Source: Cryptomeria japonica
Taxonomy: Eukaryota; Streptophyta; Pinopsida; Cupressales; Cupressaceae
Assembly (NCBI RefSeq): GCF_030272615.1
Contig: NC_081407.1
Location: 437,732,230 to 437,796,229 of the forward strand
Direction: 5' to 3'
DNA length: 64,000 bases
Made by a program: the position numbers and the translations under genes. Positions 1 through 10,542 of the stretch are shown here, piece by piece; the stretch's first letter is position 1, and each line of letters starts with the position of its first letter. A model generated the notes under the pieces. That model worked only from the letters and a program-made list of their open reading frames with translations. It ran no database searches and was not told the origin of the DNA.

Positions 1-626
1 GAAATTCCATCACACAAGATGGCTATAACTCTAGACACACAAACTAAAATTAAGGCTTTCATTCCTTCAAACCTAGAATAACAAGGCCATGAGAGCAAAA
101 CATTCATGAGTCCAAGCTTTTAAAAACAACTGCTACAACCTAACGTACCTTCTGCTCAAAACTTACTGAAACTCGCCACGCAGGAACCCGAAACTACACT
201 CGAGGTTTTAACTCTTAAAAACCCAACGTATCCACTCCATCACTTTAGATAAAGCGTGTACGGGCTATCGAATGTTCGAAACAAAATTAACTGATGTTAT
301 GAAATGAAATGTGTACAAGCTATTGAATCTTCGTAACAAAATTTACTGATATTATCACCCAATACCCCCAAATAACAGTTGTGGCTCTAATTCCTTAAAC
401 TTCAACAAGCGCAAAAAATCATGCGTCAAGCTTTTGATCATAAATTTCATAAAAGCTATTGAATCTCCTGACTAAAATTTACTCAAATTCATCACGCAAC
501 ACTTGAGGCTTTAATTCCTTAAAACCTACGGCAAACGAAAAAAACTCAATGCAGTATATTCATGTCATCTGCGGCTAAACACTTTAAACTAAATAAAGCA
601 CCAATACAAAAGGACATTGCTCAAAC
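1..626 (-). other. Start of PRP8 intron 1, with diverged internal repeats
   Basis: The intron begins at the GT at 626-625 and continues off the left edge. No PRP8 exon 2 sequence is visible in it. It holds at least three diverged units that share a TTACT...CACGCA...GAGG.TTTAA.TC.TTAAA pattern, near 163-235, 328-400 and 474-535. They are linked by a repeated CTATTGAATCTYC-like phrase at about 267, 312 and 448. This looks like an old local duplication or a decayed element inside the intron. Confidence 0.6.
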
Positions 627-892
627 CTGATAATTTTACGGACATGCTCTGGTGGCATGTCCTCCTTTTGCGTCTCCACAAAACCAAACTTCCGCTTATC
701 GCCATATCTCTTGGAGTTGAGCTGCATCCACTTGCGGGCCTTCTCTTCGAGCATGGCCTCCGCATCGGCAGCATTCAGAGGCGGGCCATAAGGCGGCTGC
801 GGCATTCCGTTAGGCGGTGGCATCGACGGTGTTGTCCCGGGCGGCGCCATGTGAGAGCTTCCCGCTCCCACTGCTCCCCCACCGCTCCACAT
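627..892 (-). CDS. PRP8: PRP8 spliceosome core protein, exon 1 (N-terminus only)
   Basis: This is the first coding exon of the U5 snRNP protein PRP8, the scaffold of the spliceosome catalytic centre in the nucleus. ATG is at 892-890. The protein opens with a Gly/Pro/Met-rich tail (MWSGGG, then [12 protein letters not shown]) and then the nearly invariant PRP8 block [17 protein letters not shown], followed by [20 protein letters not shown]. In known PRP8 proteins this block is followed by D-H-G-D. Here the frame instead meets a good donor (exon ...CAG, intron GTTTGA) with the exon ending at 627, so the frame beyond it is intron. There are no stops, and the exon is much more GC-rich than its surroundings, which suggests a live host gene rather than a retrocopy. 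The remaining exons lie left of the window. Family identity is firm; expression is inferred. Confidence 0.93.
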
Positions 893-1250
893 CTTTCCGA
901 TCAGAAGCTTAAACCCCGATTGATAGCAGTGACATTTACTTTCCCCCTTTCGAAGTCCTGGTTAATGGTGATGGCATTTGCTTTCTCGTTTCTGCAAACA
1001 GCGCCTCGCTGCCGTGACTCGAACCCTTCACACCTCGTGGATTTTTTTTTCTTCAAACCCTTACAAAGAGTTTAAAACCAAGAGCTTGATGCTGGCGGTG
1101 TAGAAGTTAATTAGCCGATAGGCTTCTTATTGGCTGATAAACTTCTTAAGTAGACTTGGAAGTTCACAGTTGATCAGAAAACCTGTCGCACACACCTAAA
1201 TAGGCTTTCTTTAATCCCCGGAACCTGTGAGTGAAAATGAAAAGGGGGTA
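893..1250 (-). promoter_or_regulatory. Presumed 5' UTR and upstream flank of PRP8
   Basis: This is the sequence directly upstream of the PRP8 start on the minus strand. Near the ATG it has mixed composition, then pyrimidine- and purine-rich stretches, and beyond about 1280 it becomes strongly AT-rich. I see no convincing TATA box or defined transcription start. A 5' UTR intron cannot be excluded. The call rests on position only. Confidence 0.35.
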
Positions 1251-4190
1251 TTAATTCTGTGCACTGGTTCAGTTGAAGGCCTTTACACAACAAAATATGA
1301 GAGAATTCTAGTGTTTTTATTTTCCTCTCAAATATTTACGAGAGGTTTTTTAATTAAAAATTATTATTATTAATGGGAGTATTTATTTTTATAATATTGT
1401 ATTGAAGTAATAATTAACATATTTATATTTAAAGAAATATATGTAAGTTGAGAGATATTTCTAATTGAAACATAATCTTATTTCAAATGTAATTGTGACA
1501 TAACATAATTCAAATTAAATTCTTTAAATATCAATCACCTAAATGTCGAAATAAAGATATTGGTTATGTGTATAGTAAAACTACCATACCTATATTTTAA
1601 AAAATCTAAGTAGATTATGTCTAGAGATATGAAGTCTATAAATATGCAATATTTATATATTCAATGATAAAGTGTGAGGTGCAAATAAATTCAATGATAG
1701 ATGATGTTTTTAATTTAATTTTGGTTAAATTTGAATTATTGATAATCCAAATGAGATAAAGGCGATATCATACTTTTTAGAGCTATGATAACAACATTTG
1801 TAAAATATCATGCAAATTAAAAAATTTGAATCATTTATTAAAATCATATTTTAAAAAAGAAAAAAATCACTTGGTTAATCATTCATGTAGTAGTAATAAC
1901 TATTAAACAACATCTATACTATATTATAAGCATTGGATTTAGTCATAGATTTCAATGTGTAAATAGTTTTTCAAAATTTGTATGAAATTTTTACTTTGTT
2001 AACCATTTATGCACTGGTAATATCTCTTGATTTTCAATATCATGAAGAAGAGCCTGAACTTTGATTGTTATGTTGGACTTCACGACATATAATGTAGGTA
2101 TCTTGTAGTGTGCATGTAACAACCTAAATGATGGCATGGCCTGATGCACTATGAATTTGATTGAATATTTACACTTAAAAGTAGCAAGCAACCATTCTTC
2201 AAGTGGTCATGTGTGATAACTAATTTGTGTGTGTCCCTTAAGAAATCTCATGAACTTCATACTGAGTTGTTCAAATAGGTTGTGTTTTTTTATTGTCACC
2301 ATTGGCCTAATAGTGACCTTCCAGATACATCCAGCAAGGTAAAGGTCTTGAAACTCATGGTATTGAGAAATTGCCCAAAACATAAATGATGCAGAGGCCT
2401 CCTTAAACCTAAGGACGGTTCCAAAAGGTTCAATTAGATCCCTTCCGAATGGCAATAAGGATCCTACAAAGAAGGACTCCACACCTTAAGGTTGAAGTAC
2501 TCACACTCCTCTAGACTGGCACCTACTCAAGATGAGTAAATAGCCTCAACATTCCCAACATGCTTCACCATGATTCCTGCTCTTAGGGGTCTTGGATTTG
2601 GTCCACTCATGACATATAAGAACTTTTCCAAGCATTGGTTTTAGGCTTAGGCATCAATGCCTTACATCTCCTTTGGAAACCTACCCCCTAGGCTAGTAGC
2701 CCTATTTAGCGGGTATTTTGCCCTTAGCTCCAAAATGTTGCACACAACCTGAAAAACAACTTACCATTCTAAATACTCTTTAAGGATTTACTCTCATCCT
2801 CGAAATGGTTTGGCAAGATCTACAATCTAAGGGTTTGAACCCCTTAGAAGCCTAGAGACCTAATTAGGGCGATTAGGCCTAATTTACAAAGCAACACCCA
2901 TTTCTAGATTTCCAACTGCAAAACCAAATTCATGAGCATGTGGGAGATGGTAAATAACCTCTAATTCCAGGGTTGCACACTTGGAATCCACTGCTACAAT
3001 ATTTTAGGGTGGTTGTCCTAATTTTGTCTAAGGTAGTCACATAGAGATGTGTATCTAGTTTTGCATCATACTCTCCACAACCAAGCCTTCCCTGAAAAAA
3101 CCCATGAAAATATTAAAGTGCATTGGCCAATCCTACACTCCACCAAAGGAAAGAACTTCTAGAGGAAGGAGGTGCAAGATATGGCCATTTTTTGGTAAAA
3201 CCCTAGCCAAACCCTTGTTTTTTGGGTAGCAGTCAGTAAATTGAAGGGTTCTCACGATTCACAAACGATCAAGACCTCAAACCACTGCCAAAACAAAGGT
3301 TATTCAACCCTCTATCTGTTCCATGAATGTTTTTGTCAGAACCAATCCGTACCAGGACGTACAACCACTGCAAACTCGGAATTTCTATGAAATAACACAG
3401 TTTTTAGTATTTTATTGCTTTCAAACTTCAATCCACAGTAACTCTAACATTGGGAATTGTGTCCACAAGGATTATATCCTTCTCCAACATTTTCCAATTG
3501 AATTTTGAAGAGGTTGGAGCCGTTGAGAAGCTTACAACAACCAAAAGTGGAAAAGTTGCACTTTTGCTTGCAAAAGTTGCATTTTCAAAAGTTACACTTT
3601 TTGACAAAGTTGTCAATTCACACCAATTTGGGATCCACACAACTTGGATCAACCAAACATAAACTACACACCCTAAAATCCTATCAACCATCAAAACAAA
3701 CATCAATCTACCCCTTATACACCAAATTGTCCAAATTGGCTTATCAAGTTGCCTAATTTGTGACAATGGTTTACATGGTGGGGTCCTTACTGAATACATG
3801 AAAAGTTCACAAACAAAAGACATTCACAATGACCCTAAGATCCTAATCTTCCTCATCAGATCCATGATTGGCTATTTGAGGAGGTGCTCCTGCACCAATA
3901 AATCTATAATCTAAATTTTTAGATTATAAAATTTTACATCTAAGTTCATTTTCACCTTGGAACCATAGAGGAAGTTAAAGTATAGAGCATAATTATTGAA
4001 TTTTCTTTGACTATTTTTTGGTCCATTTTTATCAATTCTATTGACCATTTTTTCTCTCAGCCAAAGTGGACACTTAATTTCTCTATATGAAGGATGACAT
4101 TCAATGGAAGATGGTAGTGGTATTTTGTCAACCAATTGGACACCCATGTATGTGCATTATGTGACATCTTGCTCACCTACATGGAAATTC
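1251..4190. other. AT-rich intergenic spacer without a recognisable gene
   Basis: Short open frames occur on the minus strand (1991-2191, 2207-2482, 3428-3823), but none shows a domain, a good start context or homology I recognise. From 2490 to 3350 the composition becomes more balanced and reads like an old degenerate repeat. A hairpin-forming repeat lies at 3557-3581. Confidence 0.5.
3557..3581. repeat. Inverted repeat within a three-copy AAAGTTRCA repeat
   Basis: The arms TGCACTTTTGC and GCAAAAGTTGCA flank a two-base loop. The phrase AAAAGTTRCAYTTT recurs three times between 3550 and 3605. No gene context explains it. Confidence 0.5.
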
Positions 4191-4258
4191 TTTTTAGCTT
4201 TTAAATTGATATTGAATAGTAGAAGATAAATATTTTAAACTTAAAGGCAATATATGTT
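4191..4258. repeat. Tandem-locus unit B, copy 1 (left flank of LINE-A1)
   Basis: This 68-bp stretch runs from TTTTTAGCTTTTAAATT to GGCAATATATGTT and is matched at 12211-12279 with two substitutions and one inserted base. The LINE-A1 3' end starts directly after it. The second copy does not abut the LINE 5' end; about 85 bp separate them. The pair is therefore better explained as neighbouring units of a local tandem repeat than as a target-site duplication. Confidence 0.75.
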
Positions 4259-4276
4259 TTTTATTAAGGAAAATCA

Positions 4277-4297
4277 GGTTTTAAGGGACCCAAAACC
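4277..4297 (-). promoter_or_regulatory. LINE-A 3'-terminal hairpin (copy 1)
   Basis: Read on the minus strand, GGTTTT, a nine-base loop containing GGGTCCC, and AAAACC form a six-pair stem about 20 nt from the element end. The same stem occurs in LINE-A2 and in the truncated tail at 36447. In several plant and animal LINEs a 3' stem-loop is what the RT recognises; that role here is inference. Confidence 0.55.
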
Positions 4298-4605
4298 CGC
4301 TTACAAAATGATAAGATAGGCATGAAAGAACCAAGAGAAAACAGGACAAAGACAGAAAAGTTGTAAAAGACCAGCAGAAAACACAACAGCTAGGAAAAAG
4401 GACAGCACAGAGCCAGTGAGAGACTGGCAAACAAAGACCAGATTACATTTCAAATAAAAACTTTTATGGACTCTTCTGCGTCCTTGACTAGCATCATCAT
4501 AGCCTTGGTGGCTTCTCTCGGGTCTTTGTTCTCCTGCTTTAGATGAATGTCTTTAGTCTTTATCTCCACATCACAAGTCATTTGCCTAGTTCTACGCCTG
4601 GAAGT

Positions 4606-6367
4606 TTAGGGAGCAGAGCTGGAAGTTGGCATATCATCAATGATCACCATTTCTTTATTCTGTTGGTTCCTCTCCAGACAATCCACCAGGGCATTCATAT
4701 TCTGAGACGAAACCCTCAAGACCTCAAGACTGTGATTCATGAAATTCTTCAAAGCCTTCTCAGTTTTAGCAACTCGATTGATGATGGCTTCATTTTCAAC
4801 CTTAGCTTTATCTTTGACAATTCTGATAACATCTTCCAGATGTTTCAAGTCTCCCTTTATCAAATCTTTTTCCAACCAATCCTGCATTTCAATTTCATCC
4901 TCTACCTCACTATTATCCACCTCTGCATCCTTTTTCCCAGTATTGGCATCCTTAATCAACTCCTGAATCTTATACTCCAAATCCCTCTATTTACTCTGAA
5001 TACTAGCAATATTATCAATTACCTATTTCTGGAAATTGAAAGATTCCAGCGTGTTGTTTCTGGTTGCGTTTAAAATGGAGTCTGTCGTTTCCCTTCCCTG
5101 CTCAGAGCTCATAGAAATAGGGTTAGCTTCCTCCATGGAATTCTGGGCAACATTCCTACTATCTGAAGCAATAGGGTTTGAGGATAGCTTTTCAATGGAG
5201 ACTTTTCTCTTCATCTCCTCCTCTTCTCCAGCTTCCTCTTTATTCTCACTCTCTGCTTCATAATCAGCCTCCTTTCCCTGTTCCTCCTCCATACCAGCTT
5301 TATCATCCATGTTCTCTTTATCCACATCATCAGCTCTTCCTTTTTTATGGAGAGGAGCATTTGACAAATCATCATTAGACTCAGAATCAACACGACTATC
5401 TGAAATATGTGCATTTGCCACCAAATGGTCATCCTTACTAACCCTAGCTTTTTTCTTCAAGTGTTCATAAATAAGCAGAATGAGCCCTTGATGTGCTATG
5501 GGATAGGAATTGGTCTTTTTGGCATGGTCAGCCAAACTCTCATTCGGGGAGGAAGCTAAATAGAAAGGCAAAGAGATCTTAACCCCATGGCAGAAATGGT
5601 TAAGAATAGCAAAATGATAGTTGTAAACCTTCGTGAATCTACCATCAACAGTAAGGAATTCCATCAAAACCCTTAGCATCTTCTACCAGAAGGACTTTAC
5701 CTGATGAGGGAAATAGTACGAAACATTGTCTTTCTTGACGAGCTGAACCTTCTCATCATCAGTTTTAGGGAAATTTTTAATAGCTTCAGCTGCAAACTTT
5801 CAGTCTCTGTAGAACTTGGTGCCTTCCTTCTGTAATCTTGTGACTTCTCCCACAAGGTCTTCATCGACCTTCCAGGTCTCACCAAACAGAGTGACTTTGT
5901 TGTTGTGCCATCCCTTTACAAAGCCGCATGAAACCGACTTTTTGTTGCCATGCAACTTCTCCATGTAGTCTGTGAAACCATATCGATGGAGCCTCCTCCA
6001 AACTTTCTACTCACTTTTCCAGTTTTCGCAACCAGAGGGCTCATTTCGGTTAAGGTTACCTCCCATTTTGAAATGTAGGTCAAGGTTTTCAATAGTGCAC
6101 AAAATGCCCACAAACTGAAGACCAAAACTTAAACACAGGCTCTTGAACAAAATGTTGGGTTCAAAAAACAAGGTGCTTTCCTTGATTTTGAAGGAGTCTT
6201 TAATGATGGTCACGACACTCCAGCACTTATTATGATTGGCCTCATCACACATTTGATCATAATAACAATGCCTTAACAAAATCATTAACCTGACACTTCA
6301 CATAACCCCAATCTCTGCCTTTGGTATCCGAACCAAAAGGGGTAATGATAAAATTAACTTGAGCCAT
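4606..6367 (-). pseudogene. LINE-A1 ORF3: extra downstream protein with conserved core, acidic linker and coiled coil
   Basis: I do not recognise this protein as a named family. Its ATG (6367-6365) lies inside the last codons of ORF2, shifted by one base, and ORF2 stops 14 nt further on. The product starts MAQVNFIITPFGSD. After frameshifts comes a core that is also present in LINE-A2: GW followed by a TLFGETWKV stretch, a KFYRD motif, FPKTDDEKVQLVK, then FLTVDGRFTKVYNYHF, ILNHF and HQGLILLIYEHL. An acidic, Glu-rich linker follows at about 5220-5400, then a predicted coiled coil ending at 4606 (KALKNFMNHS, SSQNMNALVDCLE). Stops are at about 5023 and 4987, and a stop plus frameshifts lie in the core. 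Overlap with ORF2 and conservation in a second copy argue that it belongs to the element. Function is unknown; an RNA- or target-associated accessory role is a guess. Confidence 0.8.
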
Positions 6368-9300
6368 TGACACGATCATATAATAATTGCACCCTGACAT
6401 CTTTTTTGCAGTTGGCTTCTCCGATATATTTAGCGTCCTCCTCTAAATAAACCCCCTCATTAGCTAGAAGGTCAGCAACCTTATTACCTTCCCTAAGCCT
6501 ATGGGAGATGAAGACACTATCATAGTCTTTTAATAACTTTTTGGCATCTTCAATAATGTTGAATATGTTCCAAGAGGGGGAGTTAGAACCTTTAATAGCC
6601 TAAATAATATTGAGGGAATCCCCTTCCAGCCATATTTTTTTAAATTTAAAACCCTGAGCAAGCTAGAGACATTTCAACATAGCCCTGAGCTTCAACTACA
6701 TGATTGTTTTGAATTCCAAAGGGGGAAGCAATAGCAGCAATACAAACACCATGAGAGTTTCTGATAACTCCTCCCCCTCCAGACTTCCCAAGATTGCCTT
6801 TGGCAGCCCCATCAAAATTCACCTTGACCCAATCATAACAAGGAAATCTCCAGACAACATTTTCTCTCCTAATCTTATTGTCAGATTTGCACACCTTGTT
6901 AATTAGATTCCAAACAGTAAGAATACCCTTCTCAATGTCATTCATGTTAGAAGAAATCCATTGCTTGTTATTTCTGTGAGGAATATTAATGTTTTCTTTT
7001 ATCGCCCTGCAATTTTTTTCAAAAACCACCTGAGACGTGCACTTAGCCTCCCTAAAAATTCTATTATTTCTCTCCTTCTAGATATACCAACAAGTCATGG
7101 GAAGGGTCAAGGATCAGAGAATCTTGATGAGAGGGTATTTGGTGGGAAAGATCCATTGCTAGACAACTTCCTTGAGAGTATAATGCATAACCCAATCAAC
7201 TTTCCATTTCTCCCAAAATTTACTCTAGATTTCCCAAGTGAAGGAGCAATGGATGAACAAATGATCCACTGATTCTTCCTCATTCTGACATAACTCACAT
7301 CTGTTAGGAAGCATGAAGCCTCTACAGGTTAGGTTGTCAATAGTCAGAATCATGTTATGAACTGCAAGCCAAAAAAACATGTTAACTTTAGGAATAAGAA
7401 CTCTATTCCAGATTTTAGTCCATATAGGGTTGTTGATCTGACTGAAAGTATTATTGTAAGCAGAAGCAATAGTGAAGTTACCCCTTGGATTACTCTTCCA
7501 AAGAAACACATCATCAGAATCTTTATTAACAGAAAAGGACAGCATATCCTGTTGAAGCCTCGAAAACCCAACATAAATAATATCAAGCCTCACCCATTTA
7601 TTCTCCTTCCAGTAATTACAAACCAAAGGCCCATACCTTCTTTTGCATTCATCAATGAATTGACTGCAGTCTTGGTTGAAGATAGGTCCATCTTTAATCT
7701 AGGCATCCTCCCAGAACCTGATTTTGTCACCTTTGCCAAGGACCCATCCAGCTCCAACTTTAGCAACTTTTATGGATTTGGTTATACTATTCCATATGAA
7801 AGACCCAGCAGGGATGTCTTCAGAGTAGAGAAGAGAATGAAGGGGTAGGTCATGAATATATTTATCAAATCACACTCGATTCCAATCTTTCTTAATGCCA
7901 TAAGCCCTCCATATATGTTTAGCAAGCAGAGCTTTATTAAAAAGTTTTAAGAGCTTTAATATCTAAACCCCCCTTGCACTTAGGCTTACACACTTTATCC
8001 CAGGCAACCAAGGCAATCTTTTTTTTCTCTTCAACCCCTGACTAAAGAAATCTTTTCTAAATCCTTTCTAGAGCTTCGGCAAATTTAGCCGGAATACCAA
8101 ATAGACTAAGAGCATAAACTGGAAGGTTTTGAAGGGTAGCTTGAAGAAGTTGCAGTTTTCTTGCTTGAGATAACATAGATCCTTTCCAGCCAGCCAATTT
8201 CTTGTTGAGTTTATCAATTAACAAGTTCCAGAAGGAGTTTGGGGGGACCAAACCCAGAGGCAGACCCAGGTAAGTGGAGGGAAGCAATTCCACCTTGCAC
8301 CCAATAATATTAGCAATTCTTTGCTTCCTTAAAGTAGGGGTATTCATGAAGTAGATAGTAGACTTCTCCCAATTGACTTTCTAACCTGTCGCCAAATAGT
8401 AAGAGCTAAGAGCACCTTTGAAGGCAACAACCTCCCCAACAGAGGAGTATCCCATCAAGATAGTTTCATCAACAAACTGTTGATGAGTGCAAGACACATT
8501 AGCCGAGGAAGGTTGAAGACCTTTGATGGTTTTATTCACTTTCATTTTTTGAATCAGTCTGCTCATACTCTCCACCAAGATGGTAAAAAGAATAGGAGAG
8601 ATAGGATCTCCTTGCCTGAGCCCCCTGGAAGATTTAAAAAATCTAGACGGAGATCCATTGATAAGAATAGAGAAGTTTGGGGTGGAGATCAGTTCTTTGA
8701 TAATTTTAATTATCTTATCATCAAAACCAAAGGCCTCCATAATTCTAAGAAGAACCTACCATTCCACTCTGTCATAAGCTTTAGCCAAATCCAACTTTAT
8801 CAAAAAACCTTCGCTGTTAGTAGCATTAAGAGAATGAATATTCTCATGCACAAGAATAATAGAGTCCAGAATCTGCCTACCAGGGACAAATCCTTTTTGC
8901 TCCTCTGAGATGATGAAGGGGAGAACAGCCAGAAGTCTGGAAGTCATAACTTTAGAGATAATCTTATAAAAGGAGTTGCAAAGACTTATTGGCCTAAATT
9001 TTCCCATGGAATCCTCTCTAGCCACCTTAGGGATAAGGGCAATGAAAGTTGAATTGATTTCCTTAAGGATTCTTCTAGCTCCAAAAAATTCTTTAATAGC
9101 ATTGACCGTATCTTTCCCCACAATATGCCAATATTCCTGAAAGAAGAACATGGGAAAGTCATCCGGTCCCGGAGCCTTATCCCCTTGAAAAGAAAAAACA
9201 ACTTTTTTAATTTCCTCAATAGAAGGGATAGTAGAAAGAGCCTTATTCTGGTGAGGTTCAATAATCTTGGGAATGTTATCAACCAGGTCCTATTGCTTAG

Positions 9301-10542
9301 CAATGTCAATCTCCCTACTACCAGTAAGGAGCTAAGAGAAGAACCTAACAGCTTCATCCCCAATGTCATCATCTTTAAGAAGAGCTTTGTCCTCAGCAAT
9401 TAGACATGATATTCTGTTAGCAACTTTATGTCTCATGGAGGTCTTGTGAAAAAATTTGGTGTTCTTATCCCCAACTTCCAACCAGATAGCCCTGGATCTC
9501 TGTCTCCAATAATTTTCCTCCCTTGAAATAATGTTGTGAAGTTTGACTAAAATTTCATCTTCCTTAGCCTTAGGATACTTATTATAGCCATCTTTTTGTA
9601 TTGAGTTTTGGATCTGTTCTAATTCCTCCTTCATCTTTTTTTTTAATTCAAAAATATCACCAAAAACCTTCTTATTGCAGATCTTAATGTTATCTTTGAT
9701 GTTTCTAAGTTTTTTAGCAACTTTGTACATAGCAGATCCATTCACATCAAAATTCCACCAATTGGTAATGGATTTTTCCAAAGATGGATGAGATATCCAC
9801 ATCTTCTCAAACCGATAAGGAAAACACTTTTTACTCTTAACAAACTCAGCAACAAAATAAATGGGATAATGGTTTGAGCCTATTCTATTGATAACTGACA
9901 AAGAACATCTATGAGAAAGGATCCAATCATGAGTGATGAGGGATCTATCAAGCCTTACCTGAATGAGGTCATCTCCATGCCTTCAGTTAGACCAAGTGTA
10001 AGAGGCTCCAGTAAGATTAGTATCAATCAAGGCATTGGCATTGATGAAGTCCATCAAGTCAGTTCTGCTATCCAGCTGGGCTTGAGTTCCTCCAAATTTG
10101 TCAGTTCCTTGTAACGGAGTGTTGAAATCTCCCATCAACAACCAGCTATCTTGGGAAAAAAACTTCTTTTCAGCTGGATTTTATCCCAGAATTTACTCCT
10201 AGCAACTTTGGAATTTGGGGTATAAATGTTAGTAACCACCCATTCCTTTCCTTCAATGATACTTTTAACTTTCATTGATATAATATTACCATCTTCATCA
10301 ATGATATCTCCTAAAATAGTTTTCTTGTTCCAGAATATAGCCACCCCACCCGAGGCCCCATTCGAGCTACTGCCATGGACTCCATCATGTTTGAAGAAAT
10401 TTAAATTCTCAACTTTTTCCTTACTCATTTTGGTTTCCTGAACCAGGATAATATCAGGCTTATGGTCTCTAATAAGATTATGTAATATATCCTGTTTGTT
10501 GAGACCATTTAGGCCTCGAATGTTCCAGGAGATTACCTTAAT
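6354..10542 (-). pseudogene. LINE-A1 ORF2: endonuclease, reverse transcriptase, zf-RVT and RNase H, broken
   Basis: This polyprotein nicks the target and copies the element RNA into it. The endonuclease begins with KVISWNIRGLN and has the catalytic QET, followed by WVVTNIYTPNS and, after a frameshift, GDFN. The codon where L1 ORF2 proteins normally start reads ATT (10542-10540), not ATG. RT motifs are KFRPISLCNSFYKIISKV, GFVPGRQ, KLDLAKAYDRVEW and GLRQGDPISPILF. The catalytic FADD box reads FVDE (QQFVDETILMG), so one aspartate is lost. zf-RVT (CELCQNEEESVDHLFIHC) lies near 7230-7310. RNase H starts with KVNFDGAAKGN and ends with HRLREGNKVADLLANEG; the frame stops at TAA 6356-6354. At least six stops or frameshifts interrupt it. 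Confidence 0.92.

Noticed and set aside
617-1075. Plus-strand open frame of 152 codons opposite PRP8 exon 1
   Set aside because: It is the antisense shadow of the GC-rich PRP8 exon and 5' region; no domain and no reason for conservation.
4543-5378. Plus-strand open frames opposite LINE-A1 ORF3
   Set aside because: They mirror the acidic and coiled-coil coding sequence of the minus-strand ORF3 and have low-complexity Ser/Leu composition.
7357-7848. Plus-strand 163-codon frame
   Set aside because: Antisense to the zf-RVT and RT C-terminal region of LINE-A1, which has clear domain motifs on the minus strand.
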